Source: Longimicrobiales bacterium (GTDB taxonomy: Bacteria > Gemmatimonadota > Gemmatimonadetes > Longimicrobiales > Gaopeijiaceae). From it: DNA of 64,000 nucleotides. How positions within the stretch are numbered: position 1 is the stretch's first letter; every line of letters starts with the position of its first letter. This document shows, one piece after another, positions 27,555 through 36,832 of this stretch. The notes below the pieces were generated by a model. The model was not told where the DNA came from. It saw only the letters and a program-made list of their open reading frames with translations, and searched no databases. The DNA is taken from assembly GCA_951828585.1 (NCBI GenBank), contig OX639991.1, forward strand, positions 3,566,576-3,630,575. Direction: 5' to 3'. Position numbers and translations under genes: made by a program.

Positions 27555-28595
27555 GTGCGCTGCCGGCCGTCGATACCGCACCGGGGGACGACACTGTTCG
27601 CCCTGGCCCTCGCCTTCCTTCCGTCCGCCCCCGTCCTGACAGCCCAGGACCCCGACCTGCCCAGGGCGACGTTCCGCGTCACCGCCCACCTCCGCGACGC
27701 GGATACCGACGCCCCCCTGATGGGCGCGCTGATCGAGTTGTCGGGCCACTCGCGCCGGTACATCACCGCGATGAACGGCCGGGTGTCCTTCGAGGTCCCG
27801 GCGGATCGATACACCCTAACCGCGCAGAAGGGCGGGTACGCGACGCTGCGGGTTGACTTCCGGGTGCAGCGCGCGGGCGAGCTGGCCATTCTGATGCACC
27901 AACTCGGCGACCTGGACACGAGCATTCCCGAGAGGCTGCTGGTCAAGGTCACGGAATCCGGGTCGGGGCGCGTGATCGAGGGCGCGGCCGTTTCGCTCCC
28001 CGGAGGCCAGGCCCGGATGACCGACGCGCGGGGCTGGGTCGAGTTTGCGGGCCTGACCGGGACGGTTGCCGAGGTCACCGTGCAGAGCCTGGGCTACGAG
28101 ACTCACAGCCAACCCATCTCCCTGCAAGAAGGGCGCACGACGGTCATCGAGGTGGCGATGGCGATCGACGCAGTGGTCCTGCGGCCCATCGAGGTGAAGG
28201 CTCAGTCCCCGTTCCTGGAGAGGCAGGGAGTGTACTGGAGAATCGATCGGGGCTGGCCGGACAGGCTCCTGACGCGGGCGGAACTCGTGGAGCGAGCCGA
28301 TCCGCGTCTGGCGGATGCATTCCGGAACCTCTTTCCCGGGATTCGGCCGGACTACCAGGGGCACCTCACCTTCCTCGTGAACCACCTCGGCTGCCGAATA
28401 CCGGTCTACATGGATGGGCAGCCCCTGGGGTCGGACGTCAGGGGCTTGAATATTGACGATATCGGGCCGGAGGAACTGGAACTGGCCGAGTTCTACGAGC
28501 CGGGCCGGATCCCCGCCCGATTCGGAGGCGTGAGCAAATGCGGCCTCGTCCTGCTCTGGTCCGGCCGCCGGGCCGGGCGCGAAGGCCCTCGATGA
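27555..28595 (+). CDS. Plug-array protein B
   Basis: 346 residues starting at GTG 27555, only 6 bases after protein A, so translationally coupled to it. Same plan: signal peptide (ALALAFLPSAPVLTAQ), two Ig-like carboxypeptidase-regulatory domains joined by DLDTSIPERLLVKV, then the plug-like module (RLADAFRNLFPGIRPDY, GCRIPVYMDGQPL, IGPEELELAEFYEPGRIPARF, KCGLVLLWSGRR). The two C-terminal cysteines found in every member are present. Its linker and plug are closer to protein D (37841), which shares the WPDRLLTRAELVERADPRLADAF block, than to A. Confidence 0.8.
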   Translation: MRCRPSIPHRGTTLFALALAFLPSAPVLTAQDPDLPRATFRVTAHLRDADTDAPLMGALIELSGHSRRYITAMNGRVSFEVPADRYTLTAQKGGYATLRVDFRVQRAGELAILMHQLGDLDTSIPERLLVKVTESGSGRVIEGAAVSLPGGQARMTDARGWVEFAGLTGTVAEVTVQSLGYETHSQPISLQEGRTTVIEVAMAIDAVVLRPIEVKAQSPFLERQGVYWRIDRGWPDRLLTRAELVERADPRLADAFRNLFPGIRPDYQGHLTFLVNHLGCRIPVYMDGQPLGSDVRGLNIDDIGPEELELAEFYEPGRIPARFGGVSKCGLVLLWSGRRAGREGPR

Positions 28596-28661
28596 TCGGG
28601 TTGACGTGGGCCGCCTTCCGGCATGCGCCGCAGCCATGCCGCTGGGAGTGAGACTCTACTC

Positions 28662-30059
28662 CTACCCTGTCGGAGCGCGCGGGGTGCGCTTTTCGGCCTC
28701 ATCGAGCCCGCCGTCCAACCGGTGAATCCAATCCCGGGGCCCGATCTGCCGAAGTGGCGTGGGCAAGTCGAGGGAAGGAGGCGCTCGGCGCATGTCCGTT
28801 CCCACGTTCCCCAACTCGAGGCCCGTTGCTTCAACCCAGTCGAAGAATCCGCGGTTTCCGGTGGTTTCTCCGGCGGGCCACGTCACGAGGGTCACAGAGG
28901 TCGCGTCAGCCGACAAGACGGTGCCGGTAAGATCCAGTTGCATCAACTCCGTCGATCCGGCCGTTACGGTCAAGACTCCACCTTCAATGGTCACCGAAAC
29001 TTCAGTGAGGTCGCCGACATCCGCGATGGCGTCCGATTGTCCGTAGAAGCCGTCGTCGTAGGCCCAGAATGGTCCCGACTCGTCAAATATGAAGAATCGA
29101 TAATCCGTGTCACCCAGCCCAAAGCTGTTGCCATCCGCCCCGATCTGAATCATGTAAGCTGAAAACCGCTCGTGGTCCGCGCCGACCACCAGCCCCGCCC
29201 AGGCATTTGTCGTCGCGTTCCCCAGGGCCGCCGTGACTTCCCATCCAGTGGCAGAAAGCTGGTGGGAGGCAAAGCCCAGAAACCCGGATGCGGTATTCTC
29301 CAACCAGAACATTCCGTCCTCGACCCGTGCCGCCGAGTTGTCAGCTAGCGTCCAGTTCCCCAGGCTCTCTTCGGACTCGAAGTCGTCCCGCAGAAGGCGT
29401 TGACGTTCCACGATCAACACGCCGAAGGTCTGCGAGAAGCTGAGCCCGCCGGGATCGGTTGCGGTAACCGTGCCCGTTGCTGTCCCCGCATTGACGGCTG
29501 TCATGATCAGGGTTTCGTCGGCGACAGTTCCCGTCACGACACTCGGGTCCGAGAATTCGACGCGGTAGGCGAGTTCCTGCGCATCAGGGTCGACGAAGTA
29601 CTCGGAGAGAAAGATCGCGTGCGAACCGCCTGTGGGAAGACGTACATCGAGCATCGTCCGACCCAGCTCCGGTGGCCGATTGGGGACCACGACTTCGAAG
29701 CGCACCTCGCCCGTCAAACTGTCTGGATCGGTGGCGGTGACCGTGATCGTTGCGCTGCCCGGAGAATTGGCCTGGAGCCTCACCCGATCTCCCGAGATGC
29801 TCGCGCCCGCCACTTCGCGGCTGGACGACTCGGCCGTCAAACGGACTGCCTCCATTTCCGGGTCCTCGAAGCAGGGCGTGACAACTTCGGTTTCTCCTAC
29901 GTGGAGTGTCTGCTGCGGTATCGAGCCGCATGCGACCGGAGGCTGCGGATCACCACAGGCGGCGAGCCAGGCGACGGCCGCAAGCGCGAGGGGCCCGTGA
30001 AGCCTGCGAGCGCGACATTCCACAGGTGAAACGGCATGGCGGGAGTGGATGGGACGCAT
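28662..30059 (-). CDS. Lipoprotein with Ig/cadherin-like domains and a C-terminal jelly-roll
   Basis: 465 residues from ATG 30059 (GGAG upstream). The lipobox is in AVAWLAACGDP. Two cadherin-like/BIg-type beta domains follow (about 40-220), each with the SATITVTATDPDSLTGEVRFEVVVPNRPPEL and GTATGTVTATDPGGLSFSQTFGVLIV pattern. Then comes a concanavalin-like jelly-roll (LLRDDFESEESLGNWTLADNSAARVEDGMFWLEN...GWEVTAALGN...NAWAGLVVG), which typically binds glycans. Convergent with protein B and transcribed in the same direction as the cytochrome cluster to its right. Likely anchored in the outer membrane; the ligand is unknown. The last 35 residues are charged and may be a frayed tail. Confidence 0.75.
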   Translation of the reverse strand: MRPIHSRHAVSPVECRARRLHGPLALAAVAWLAACGDPQPPVACGSIPQQTLHVGETEVVTPCFEDPEMEAVRLTAESSSREVAGASISGDRVRLQANSPGSATITVTATDPDSLTGEVRFEVVVPNRPPELGRTMLDVRLPTGGSHAIFLSEYFVDPDAQELAYRVEFSDPSVVTGTVADETLIMTAVNAGTATGTVTATDPGGLSFSQTFGVLIVERQRLLRDDFESEESLGNWTLADNSAARVEDGMFWLENTASGFLGFASHQLSATGWEVTAALGNATTNAWAGLVVGADHERFSAYMIQIGADGNSFGLGDTDYRFFIFDESGPFWAYDDGFYGQSDAIADVGDLTEVSVTIEGGVLTVTAGSTELMQLDLTGTVLSADATSVTLVTWPAGETTGNRGFFDWVEATGLELGNVGTDMRRAPPSLDLPTPLRQIGPRDWIHRLDGGLDEAEKRTPRAPTG

Positions 30060-30267
30060 TTGCTGCTCCGGCGGGTGGGATCGGTGGGTGGCCACGGGAT
30101 ACGGAGTCTCGCAAGTTCCTAACCCTAAGGCGGCGCGAGTGGAACATAACGTGAACCGAGTCGTTTCCATGGATGATGGGGAATTGAACTGAAGGTTCCC
30201 CCGCGGTGCGGTCATCCCTCGGACTCGGACGGAAACGGCGGTGAGAATTGGTTGACGCCCCCTGCCA

Positions 30268-30831
30268 TTACCCCTCCCCATTCACCTCACGAAACGCCTC
30301 CGCAAACTCGCCCAGCTTCTTCTCCATCAGCCCCTTCAGCGCCTCCGCCACGCTACCCGCCTCCGCCACCCCCACCTCGCTGGCCCACCAGGTTACCGCC
30401 TCGGACAGGGTGATCTGCGTGTCGCGGATCATCTGGGTGGCCTGCTGGATCCGCACCGACACCGAGTAGCCCACCACCCCCGCCACCCCGCCACCGCACT
30501 CGAAGGTCACCCTCAGTTCGGGTATGCCCGGACTGGCGAGCATCTCCTCCCGGGTCAGCAGCGGCACCTCGGCCGCCTCCAGCGCGGTCACCGCGTCCGT
30601 CCGCATCGACTCGGCCGACACCCCCGCGCCCTCGCAGCCCAGGTTCGTCTCGGCGCGGACGTGCACGCCGGCGAGGCCCTCGAGCGTGTAGCGGTTCCAG
30701 GTCGTGTCTTGGGCCGCCCCCGCGACGGGGAGCGACATCGCCACCACCGAGGCCGCCGCGTACCGCGCCGCCGCCCCGGCTGGAACCCACCCCGCCCGTC
30801 CGGCCCGCCGCTCCTTCACCGGCCACCCCAT
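30268..30831 (-). CDS. Secreted hypothetical protein coupled to the ankyrin gene
   Basis: 187 residues. The ATG overlaps the stop of the ankyrin gene by one base (TGATG), so it is translated by coupling. A signal peptide (ARYAAASVVAMSLPVAGAAQ) precedes a mature part of about 147 residues with two cysteines (NLGCEGAGV, VTFECGGGV) and a helical C-terminus (VAEALKGLMEKKLGEFAEAFREVN). The pattern LxVxAETNLGC...T..VTALxxAxVPLLTxEEMxxSPGxPxLxV recalls small periplasmic proteins with no assigned role. The 208 bases before the next gene (30060-30267) show no gene. Confidence 0.75.
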   Translation of the reverse strand: MGWPVKERRAGRAGWVPAGAAARYAAASVVAMSLPVAGAAQDTTWNRYTLEGLAGVHVRAETNLGCEGAGVSAESMRTDAVTALEAAEVPLLTREEMLASPGIPELRVTFECGGGVAGVVGYSVSVRIQQATQMIRDTQITLSEAVTWWASEVGVAEAGSVAEALKGLMEKKLGEFAEAFREVNGEG

Positions 30832-32789
30832 CAATCGCTCCCGCACGTCCGGCACTGGTGGTTGTTCTTCGACCCGAGCTTCTCCAGGAGCGCGACCGTG
30901 GCAGGGTGCGGCTGGGCGCGCTGTTCGGGACTGTTGGCCAGGTCCGCCGTGGTCTGTCCGCGCCGGCTGATCGCATTCACGTCCGCGCCCCGGCTGACCA
31001 GGAACAGAATCGTGGCGTTGTCGCCCCGCGCGGCCGCGTGATGGATGGCGGTGTAGCCGTCCTTGTCGCGCAGGTTGGGGTCGATGCCGAGTTCGTCGAC
31101 CAGGTAGCGCACCGCGGGCAGCCATCCGTCGGGGACGCTGCGGTGCTGCTGCGCCACCCGTGAGGTGCCGAAGCCGACGCCGGAGGCCGCGTGCAGCGGG
31201 TGGATGGCCGGGCCGCCGTCGGGTACGGGGGGCAGCCCCGACGGGTCCTGCCGCTCTTCCTGCTGCTGCTGGGCCGGGACGTTCGCCCCGAAGAAGCGCC
31301 GCGACGGCAGCTTGATCGTCCAGATGTTCGGGTCGGCGCCGTATTCCACCAGAAGACGCATGGCCTCGACGTCGACCGCGTAGGCGGCGCGCCAGAAGGG
31401 CGTGGCCCCGGTGAAGTCGACGCCCATGCGGCCCGCGTTGTACGCCGCGTACCATATGTGCGTGCTGGTCCGCTGGTTGGGATCGGCGCCCGCCTCCAGG
31501 AGCAGCCTCATGAACTCGAGGTAGTGCGTCTCCTGCTGGCGGAAGGCCTGGGGCTGCGGGTACCAGGTCCTGAGCGACCACTCGATGTTGAGGGTGGCGA
31601 AGAGCGGGGCCGCGTTGTCGTCGCTGACCTGGTTGGGGTCGGCGCCGCGCTCCAGCAGGTCGCGGGCCAGGTCGTAGTTGCCGTTGATGACCGCGACCAG
31701 CATCGGGGGGGACTGGTCGCCGCCGGTGGGCTGGTTGATGTCGGCGCCGGCGTCGGCCAGCAGGGAGGCGGTGGAGCGGTGGCCTTCCCGGGCCGCGTAA
31801 TGCAGCGCGGTGAACCCGCCCTGTTTGCCGATCTGCTCGATCGAGCTGAGGGCTTTGGGGAGGGGCTCGGCGGGGGGCTCCGGGGCCGAATCGGGTGGGG
31901 TGGCAGCCGTATCCGCCGGGGTTGCCGGGGTCGCCGCCGCGGGGGCTGGCCGGGCGGGGGTGGGGGGCTGTGCGGGTGGAATCTGTTGCACCTGCACCTG
32001 AGCGCGCGGCTCCTCTTCCTCCTCCTCCTCCGGCTCCTCCGCCGCGGCCTTTACGCGTCCGCGCTGCCGCTGTTCGGCGCGCCAGGCGACGCTGATGGCC
32101 GGGTAGTCCTTGAGGGCCGTCTGTAGCGCCGGATCGGCACCGGACTCGAGGAGGGCGCTCAGCGCGGCGTCGGCTCCGCGTACCGCCGCGAACATGAGGG
32201 GGGTGCGCTCGGAGAAGGTGTCGCGGGCGTCGACATCGGCGCCGTGGGCGGCCAGCAGGGCCACGACCCCGGCCGCGTCGGCGTCGGCCGCGAAGTGCAT
32301 GGCGGTGACGCCGGTGGAGGTGAAGACATTCGGATCGGCTCCGGCCTCGAGAATCAGCTGTGCGACATCGGTGCTGCCGGAACGACTGGCCATGTGCAGG
32401 GGCGTGTAGCCGCCCAGGCGGGTCGTCGCGCGCGGGGTCGCGCCCGCGTAGAGGAGGATGCGCGCGATCTCGGCGTCGTTGTGGGTGGCGGCCCAGTGGA
32501 GCGCGGTCATGCCGTCGCTCTGGGCGGTGTTCACGTCGGCCCCGTCCCTGAGCAGGGTGCGCACCGCTTCCAGGTCACCCCGCTCGGTGGCATCCGCAAC
32601 CGGGGAATCGGCCGGCCCCACCGCACCGGTGAAGGCCAGCACGAGGATGAGGCTCGCCAGGCCCGCGAACCGGCGGCCGCTCGACCTCCGCCGCTCCGCC
32701 GTCCGCTTGCGTCCTCTCAGGACAGATTCCTGCCAGAATCTGTCATTACGCCTGTCCGCTGATCCGAGACGAGTGCTTTGGGTGGTCAT
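30831..32789 (-). CDS. Exported ankyrin-repeat protein
   Basis: 652 residues from ATG 32789. Charged start, then a hydrophobic segment (FAGLASLILVLAFTGAVG, about 42-60) as a long signal peptide or anchor. Ankyrin repeats run from about 68 to 215 (GDLEAVRTLLRDGADVNTAQSDGMTALHWAA and so on) and again from about 325 to 635, separated by an acidic and Pro/Ala-rich linker (EEPEEEEEEEP...PAQPPTPARPAPAAATPA). It ends with CRTC. The repeats form a binding scaffold. It lies in the minus-strand run cytochrome c - DUF1552 - ankyrin - hypothetical. A 24-bp palindrome (32721-32744) lies inside its first codons, so a downstream start is possible. Confidence 0.88.
   Translation of the reverse strand: MTTQSTRLGSADRRNDRFWQESVLRGRKRTAERRRSSGRRFAGLASLILVLAFTGAVGPADSPVADATERGDLEAVRTLLRDGADVNTAQSDGMTALHWAATHNDAEIARILLYAGATPRATTRLGGYTPLHMASRSGSTDVAQLILEAGADPNVFTSTGVTAMHFAADADAAGVVALLAAHGADVDARDTFSERTPLMFAAVRGADAALSALLESGADPALQTALKDYPAISVAWRAEQRQRGRVKAAAEEPEEEEEEEPRAQVQVQQIPPAQPPTPARPAPAAATPATPADTAATPPDSAPEPPAEPLPKALSSIEQIGKQGGFTALHYAAREGHRSTASLLADAGADINQPTGGDQSPPMLVAVINGNYDLARDLLERGADPNQVSDDNAAPLFATLNIEWSLRTWYPQPQAFRQQETHYLEFMRLLLEAGADPNQRTSTHIWYAAYNAGRMGVDFTGATPFWRAAYAVDVEAMRLLVEYGADPNIWTIKLPSRRFFGANVPAQQQQEERQDPSGLPPVPDGGPAIHPLHAASGVGFGTSRVAQQHRSVPDGWLPAVRYLVDELGIDPNLRDKDGYTAIHHAAARGDNATILFLVSRGADVNAISRRGQTTADLANSPEQRAQPHPATVALLEKLGSKNNHQCRTCGSD
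32721..32744. repeat. Palindrome, copy 1 (inside the ankyrin 5' region)
   Basis: GACAGATTC - CTGCCA - GAATCTGTC: perfect 9-base arms with a 6-base spacer. The same 22 bases recur 84 bases further right (32805). It lies in the first 25 codons of the ankyrin frame as annotated. Operator or REP-like repeat are both possible. Confidence 0.7.
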
Positions 32790-32802
32790 TCCAGCCTCCT
32801 TT

Positions 32803-32842
32803 GTGACAGATTCCTGCCAGAATCTGACCGCGAATCTGTCAC
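32803..32842. promoter_or_regulatory. Palindrome, copy 2, with a third arm, between the DUF1552 and ankyrin genes
   Basis: GACAGATTC-CTGCCA-GAATCTGAC (32805-32828) repeats copy 1 with one mismatch; a further GAATCTGTCAC (32832-32842) pairs perfectly with GTGACAGATTC (32803-32813). It sits 14 bases upstream of the ankyrin start and fills most of the 70-base gap, so it could regulate the ankyrin gene or terminate/attenuate the DUF1552 transcript. Confidence 0.6.
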
Positions 32843-32859
32843 AGGTTGCCCGTCGGCTC

Positions 32860-34248
32860 CTAGATTTCGTAGTGCCCCGTGCTGTTCCCGAACTTCTCGA
32901 TGTCGTCGGCGCCGAGCTTGTGGAGCAGGCTCAGCATGACGTTGGCCATGGGCGTTCCCGGCTGGGCGCGGATGTGCTGCTCGCCCTCCAGGATTCCGCT
33001 CGCGCCGCCGACCAGGAAGAGCGGGCAGCGGATGTGGTTGTGCAGGTTGCTGTCGCCCATCGCCGAACCGTACATGACCATGGTCTTGTCGAGGAGCGTC
33101 CCGTCGCCCTCGGTCGATTGCTGCAACTTCTCGAGAAAGTACGGCAGCATCGAAATGTGGTACTCGTTGATGCGGCCGAACTGCTGTACGCGCTCGGGTC
33201 GGCCGCCGTGGTGCGAGGCCGAGTGGAAGGGCGTTTCGACACCCGACTCGGGGTATACGCGGGGCGACGCATCGCGGCCCAGCTTCAGCGAAAAGACCCG
33301 GGTCGTGTCCGACTGGAAGGCGAGCACCTGCAGGTCGAACATCAGCTTGACGTGGTCCTCGAAGGAGTCGGGCACACCCACCGGCGCTTCGGGGATCTGC
33401 CGCTCCTCGCCGCTCACGTTCTGGGCCTCGATGCGCTGAATGCGCTGCTCCAGTTCGCGGATGTTCTGCGCGTACTGGTCCAGGCGGTGCACGTCGGCGG
33501 GATCCAGTTGGCGCCGCATGGACGACATCTCGCCCATCACCCAGTCCAGGATGCTGCGGTTGGTCACCAGGCGCTCGGCGCGCTGCTCGGCAGTTCCCCC
33601 GGCCCCGAAGAGCTGCTCGAAGACGGCCCGCGGGTCGCGGATCATGGGAAGCGGCTCGCTGGGCGAGGCCCAGCTGATGGTGTCGGTGTAGACGCAGGCG
33701 TAGCCGTAGGCGCAGCCCCCGGCCTGGTCGACGTTCTCGATGGAGAGCTGCATGGAGGGGATCGGCGTGTCGTTGCCGAAGCGCTGCACGTAAAGCTGGT
33801 CGAAGGAGGTGCCGACGCGGACGTCGGAGCCCTCCGTCTGCTTGGGGTGCGCCTGCGTGAGGAACACCGCGCTGGTTCGGAAGTGGTCTCCGCCGATCTC
33901 GGCGGGCGAGTAGGCGTCGGCCATGCGGGCGTCGGTGTCGCTGACGATCGTCAGGTACTTCCGGAAGGACTCGAGCGGTTTGAGGCTGCTGGGGGACAGG
34001 TCGAAGTTCTTCCCGGTCTCCGCGGGGGACCAGAGGTTCTGGCTGGCGCCCCAGTCATTGCAGCCGGCGGCCCCGTGCACCTGCTCGATGCAGACGAGGC
34101 GGGTGCGGTCGGCGGCCTTGCCCGCGGTTGTGGACGCCCACAGGCGGCCCGCGGGGATCATGGCGTCGAGGAGGGGCAGGCTGATGGCGGCCCCGGCTCC
34201 CTTGAGCATGGCGCGCCGCGAGATGTGCTTGCCGCTGAGGTATTTCAT
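32860..34248 (-). CDS. DUF1552 protein, Tat-exported
   Basis: 462 residues. A twin-arginine signal is visible (ISRRAMLKGAGAAISLPLLDAM). The body matches DUF1552, a member of the alkaline-phosphatase/sulfatase-like group common in Planctomycetes, Acidobacteria and Gemmatimonadota: IEQVHGAAGCNDWGAS, GGDHFRTSAVFLT, GTSFDQLYVQRFG, AHRLDQYAQNIRELEQRI-type helices, TRVFSLKLGRDASPRVYPESGV, FHSASHHGG, YGSAMGDSNLHNH. It almost always follows a DUF1592-type cytochrome c gene, as here (70 bases downstream of it). The pair is thought to act together in the periplasm; the substrate is unknown. Complete. Confidence 0.93.
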   Translation of the reverse strand: MKYLSGKHISRRAMLKGAGAAISLPLLDAMIPAGRLWASTTAGKAADRTRLVCIEQVHGAAGCNDWGASQNLWSPAETGKNFDLSPSSLKPLESFRKYLTIVSDTDARMADAYSPAEIGGDHFRTSAVFLTQAHPKQTEGSDVRVGTSFDQLYVQRFGNDTPIPSMQLSIENVDQAGGCAYGYACVYTDTISWASPSEPLPMIRDPRAVFEQLFGAGGTAEQRAERLVTNRSILDWVMGEMSSMRRQLDPADVHRLDQYAQNIRELEQRIQRIEAQNVSGEERQIPEAPVGVPDSFEDHVKLMFDLQVLAFQSDTTRVFSLKLGRDASPRVYPESGVETPFHSASHHGGRPERVQQFGRINEYHISMLPYFLEKLQQSTEGDGTLLDKTMVMYGSAMGDSNLHNHIRCPLFLVGGASGILEGEQHIRAQPGTPMANVMLSLLHKLGADDIEKFGNSTGHYEI

Positions 34249-34318
34249 TCGAATCAGTCCTCTTGGGTTGGGTGACTCGGGGGAATTCTGTTCACGGGCT
34301 GCTTTTCATTGGACACCG

Positions 34319-36796
34319 TCAGTTGCCTTCTCGTTGGGACTCGTGGCCGGGATCCTCCTCGGCCACCGGCGTGCCGACCCGCGCCATGCGGAAGGCGGGG
34401 CTGCCGACCACCCCCAGGACGAAGGACGACATGCGGTAGTCGTTCGTGGCCCCGTCGCGGATGATGGCCCGGATGGAGGGCATGTCGTAGTACTCGACGC
34501 GGCGGCCGAGGGCGAAGGCCATGAGGTTCTCGGTGAAGGTGCTGAGCACGACATCCGGGATGTCGAGAAGAGCGTTGCGCAGGTCGGCGGGGCTGGTGAG
34601 TTCCTTGCCGTTGTACATCATCCCGACCGGGTCGACCGGGTTGCCCTCGTCGCGGATCCGCCAGGACCCCGTCACGTCGAAGTTCTCGAGCGCCAGCCCC
34701 AGCGGGTCCATCACGTTGTGGCAGGAGCGGCACTGCGGGTTCTTGCTGTGCTCCTCCAGGCGTTCGCGCACGGTCAGGAAGCGCCCCTCCTCGGCGGCCG
34801 CGGTCTCCTCGAAGGCGGGGATGTCGGGGGGCGGGGGAGGGGGCGGCGTGCCGAGCAGCACCTCGAGGACCCACTTGCCGCGCAGCACGGGGGAGGTGCG
34901 GTCGGGGTGGGAGGTGAGGGTGAGGATGCTGCCGTGGCCGAGAAGGCCGCGGCGGTGGTCGCTGCGGTAGTCGACCTTCTGGAAGGCGGGCCCGGTGACC
35001 CCGGTGATTCCGTAGTGCCGGGCCAGGCGCTCGTTGACGAAGGTGTAGTCGGCCGTGAGCATCTCGAGGACGGAGCGGTCCTCCTTCACCAGGTGGTGGA
35101 AGAAGAGCTCGGTCTCGCGGTGCATCGCGTCGGCCAGCGTCTGGTCGAAGTAGGGGTAGGTGAGCGCGTCGGGGTGGATCTTCTCAAGGTCCTGCAGGCG
35201 CAGCCACTGGGCGGCGAAGCGGCTGGCGAGGGCCTCGGCGCGCGAGTCGGCCAGGAGGCGGCGCGCCTGCCGCTCGAGTTCGGCGGGGTCGGAGAGGGCG
35301 CCGGACCGGGCCAGCTTCAGGAGTTCGTCATCGGGGGGCGCGCCCCAGAGGAAGAACGACAGCCGTGACGCGAGGTCCGGGCCGGCGATCTCGTAGATGC
35401 CGTCGGGTCCCGTGTCGGCGGGCGTCCGTTCGACGCGGAAGACGAAGTGGGGGCTGGCCAGGATCGCCTGCAGGGCGGTGCGGATGCCCTTCTCGAAGCC
35501 GCCGTCGGCCGCGCCCATCTCGAAGAAGGGGAGGAGGCCGTCGATGTCGCTGTCCGTGGCGGGGCGGCGGTAGGCGCGGGTCGCGACCCGTTCGATGATC
35601 CGGCGGGCGCAGGGCAGGGCCTCTTCGGGCAGAGTCGGGCGGCAGGTAAAGACGCTGCGGCGCGCGGGGGTGTCCGAGACGCCGGTCACGTCGAAGGGGC
35701 CGAGCACGGTGAGCCGCTGCAGGTGCTGCTGGGTGGTGACGCCGTACCCGATCCCGATCTGTCCGTCGGCGAGGGTGTGGTCGATGGGGCGGATGAGGTC
35801 GTCGACCACGCCCTCGAACTGGCGGATGAAGGCGGCCGAAACGCGCTTCTGCCCGGCCGTCACGTAGATCGAGTCGGTGCGGATGTTCAGCCCGGTGGGC
35901 TCGGATTCCGACATCCAGCGGTCGATGGTGAGGAGCGCCACCCGCTCGCCGTCGATCGAGACCTCGATCTGCTCGGTTCCGAAGGTGCGCCCGAAGACCT
36001 CGCCCTCCACGGCGTTGTACGGCATGATGTGGAAGACGTACTTGCCGTCGGCGGGGAAGTTGTGCAGCACCGAGAGCCCGCCGCGCGTGCCGATCGGGGC
36101 GCCCTCCACCTGGTCCTTCTGCGACGCCACCCTGGGAATGCGGTATTCGGTGGAGGAGATCTCCGCCTCGGGGTCGCCCAGCGCCAGCCTGCTGACCTGT
36201 CCCGCCGCGCGCAGATACCCCTCCATGACCGTCGCCGAGGGCATCTGCACGTCGGCGATGTTGTCGAAGTTGGCGCTCTTGGTGTCGAGGGGGAGATAGG
36301 TCGCCACATCGATATCGAGACCGAGCAGGTCCTTCACCGCGGCGGCGTACTCGGCCCGGTTGAGTCGCTGGAAGGTCCTCCGCCCCGGGTTCGGGTCGCT
36401 GGCCGCGATGCGGTCCATGGTCTCTTCGAGCTCCGTGGCCATCTCGGCCAGAACCTCGGGCTCGGGCCGCGGCATCCCCTGGGGCGGCATCATCCCCGCG
36501 CGGAGCTTGCGGATCATCTTCTCGATCGTGGGGCGCCGCTGCGCGGCATCGGCGATGTCGAATCCCTCGAGCACGAGGTTCTGGATGCGGCGGCGCTCGT
36601 TGTGGCAGCGCACGCAGTACTGCGCGACGATTTCGTTCGGGCCCGGGCTGGCGAAATCCCCCGTCTCGATTGACGTTTGGGGGACCTGCCACGGAACCGC
36701 CGGGAGCGGGGCGGGGTATGAGCCCGGGGTTTCCCGCCCGGCGATGCCGATACCGAACGCACCGGCCACGAGGAACACTATGGCGTATCTGCTCAT
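34319..36796 (-). CDS. Planctomycete-type cytochrome c with DUF1587/1592/1588/1585 domains
   Basis: 825 residues from ATG 36796. After a signal segment (YAIVFLVAGAFGIGIAG) comes a c-type heme motif CVRCH (about residue 60) in the IVAQYCVRCHNERRR context. The domain series follows: DUF1587 (FQRLNRAEYAAAVKDLLGLDIDVATYLPLDTKSANFDN), DUF1595 (ARRIIERVATRAYRRPATDSDIDGLL), DUF1592 (GIRTALQAILASPHFVFRVE...LASRLSFFLWGAPPDDELL), DUF1588 (YRSDHRRGLLGHGSILTLTSHPDRTSPVLRGKWVLEVLLG...NPQCRSCHNVMDPLGLALENFD, with a second CxxCH) and DUF1585 at the end. It is a periplasmic multi-domain protein of unknown activity, partner of DUF1552. Divergent from plug protein C, with a gap of 36 bases or less. Confidence 0.93.
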   Translation of the reverse strand: MSRYAIVFLVAGAFGIGIAGRETPGSYPAPLPAVPWQVPQTSIETGDFASPGPNEIVAQYCVRCHNERRRIQNLVLEGFDIADAAQRRPTIEKMIRKLRAGMMPPQGMPRPEPEVLAEMATELEETMDRIAASDPNPGRRTFQRLNRAEYAAAVKDLLGLDIDVATYLPLDTKSANFDNIADVQMPSATVMEGYLRAAGQVSRLALGDPEAEISSTEYRIPRVASQKDQVEGAPIGTRGGLSVLHNFPADGKYVFHIMPYNAVEGEVFGRTFGTEQIEVSIDGERVALLTIDRWMSESEPTGLNIRTDSIYVTAGQKRVSAAFIRQFEGVVDDLIRPIDHTLADGQIGIGYGVTTQQHLQRLTVLGPFDVTGVSDTPARRSVFTCRPTLPEEALPCARRIIERVATRAYRRPATDSDIDGLLPFFEMGAADGGFEKGIRTALQAILASPHFVFRVERTPADTGPDGIYEIAGPDLASRLSFFLWGAPPDDELLKLARSGALSDPAELERQARRLLADSRAEALASRFAAQWLRLQDLEKIHPDALTYPYFDQTLADAMHRETELFFHHLVKEDRSVLEMLTADYTFVNERLARHYGITGVTGPAFQKVDYRSDHRRGLLGHGSILTLTSHPDRTSPVLRGKWVLEVLLGTPPPPPPPDIPAFEETAAAEEGRFLTVRERLEEHSKNPQCRSCHNVMDPLGLALENFDVTGSWRIRDEGNPVDPVGMMYNGKELTSPADLRNALLDIPDVVLSTFTENLMAFALGRRVEYYDMPSIRAIIRDGATNDYRMSSFVLGVVGSPAFRMARVGTPVAEEDPGHESQREGN

Positions 36797-36832
36797 CCTG
36801 ACGCTTTCATGATGAAGGTACGGGCTAAAGAT

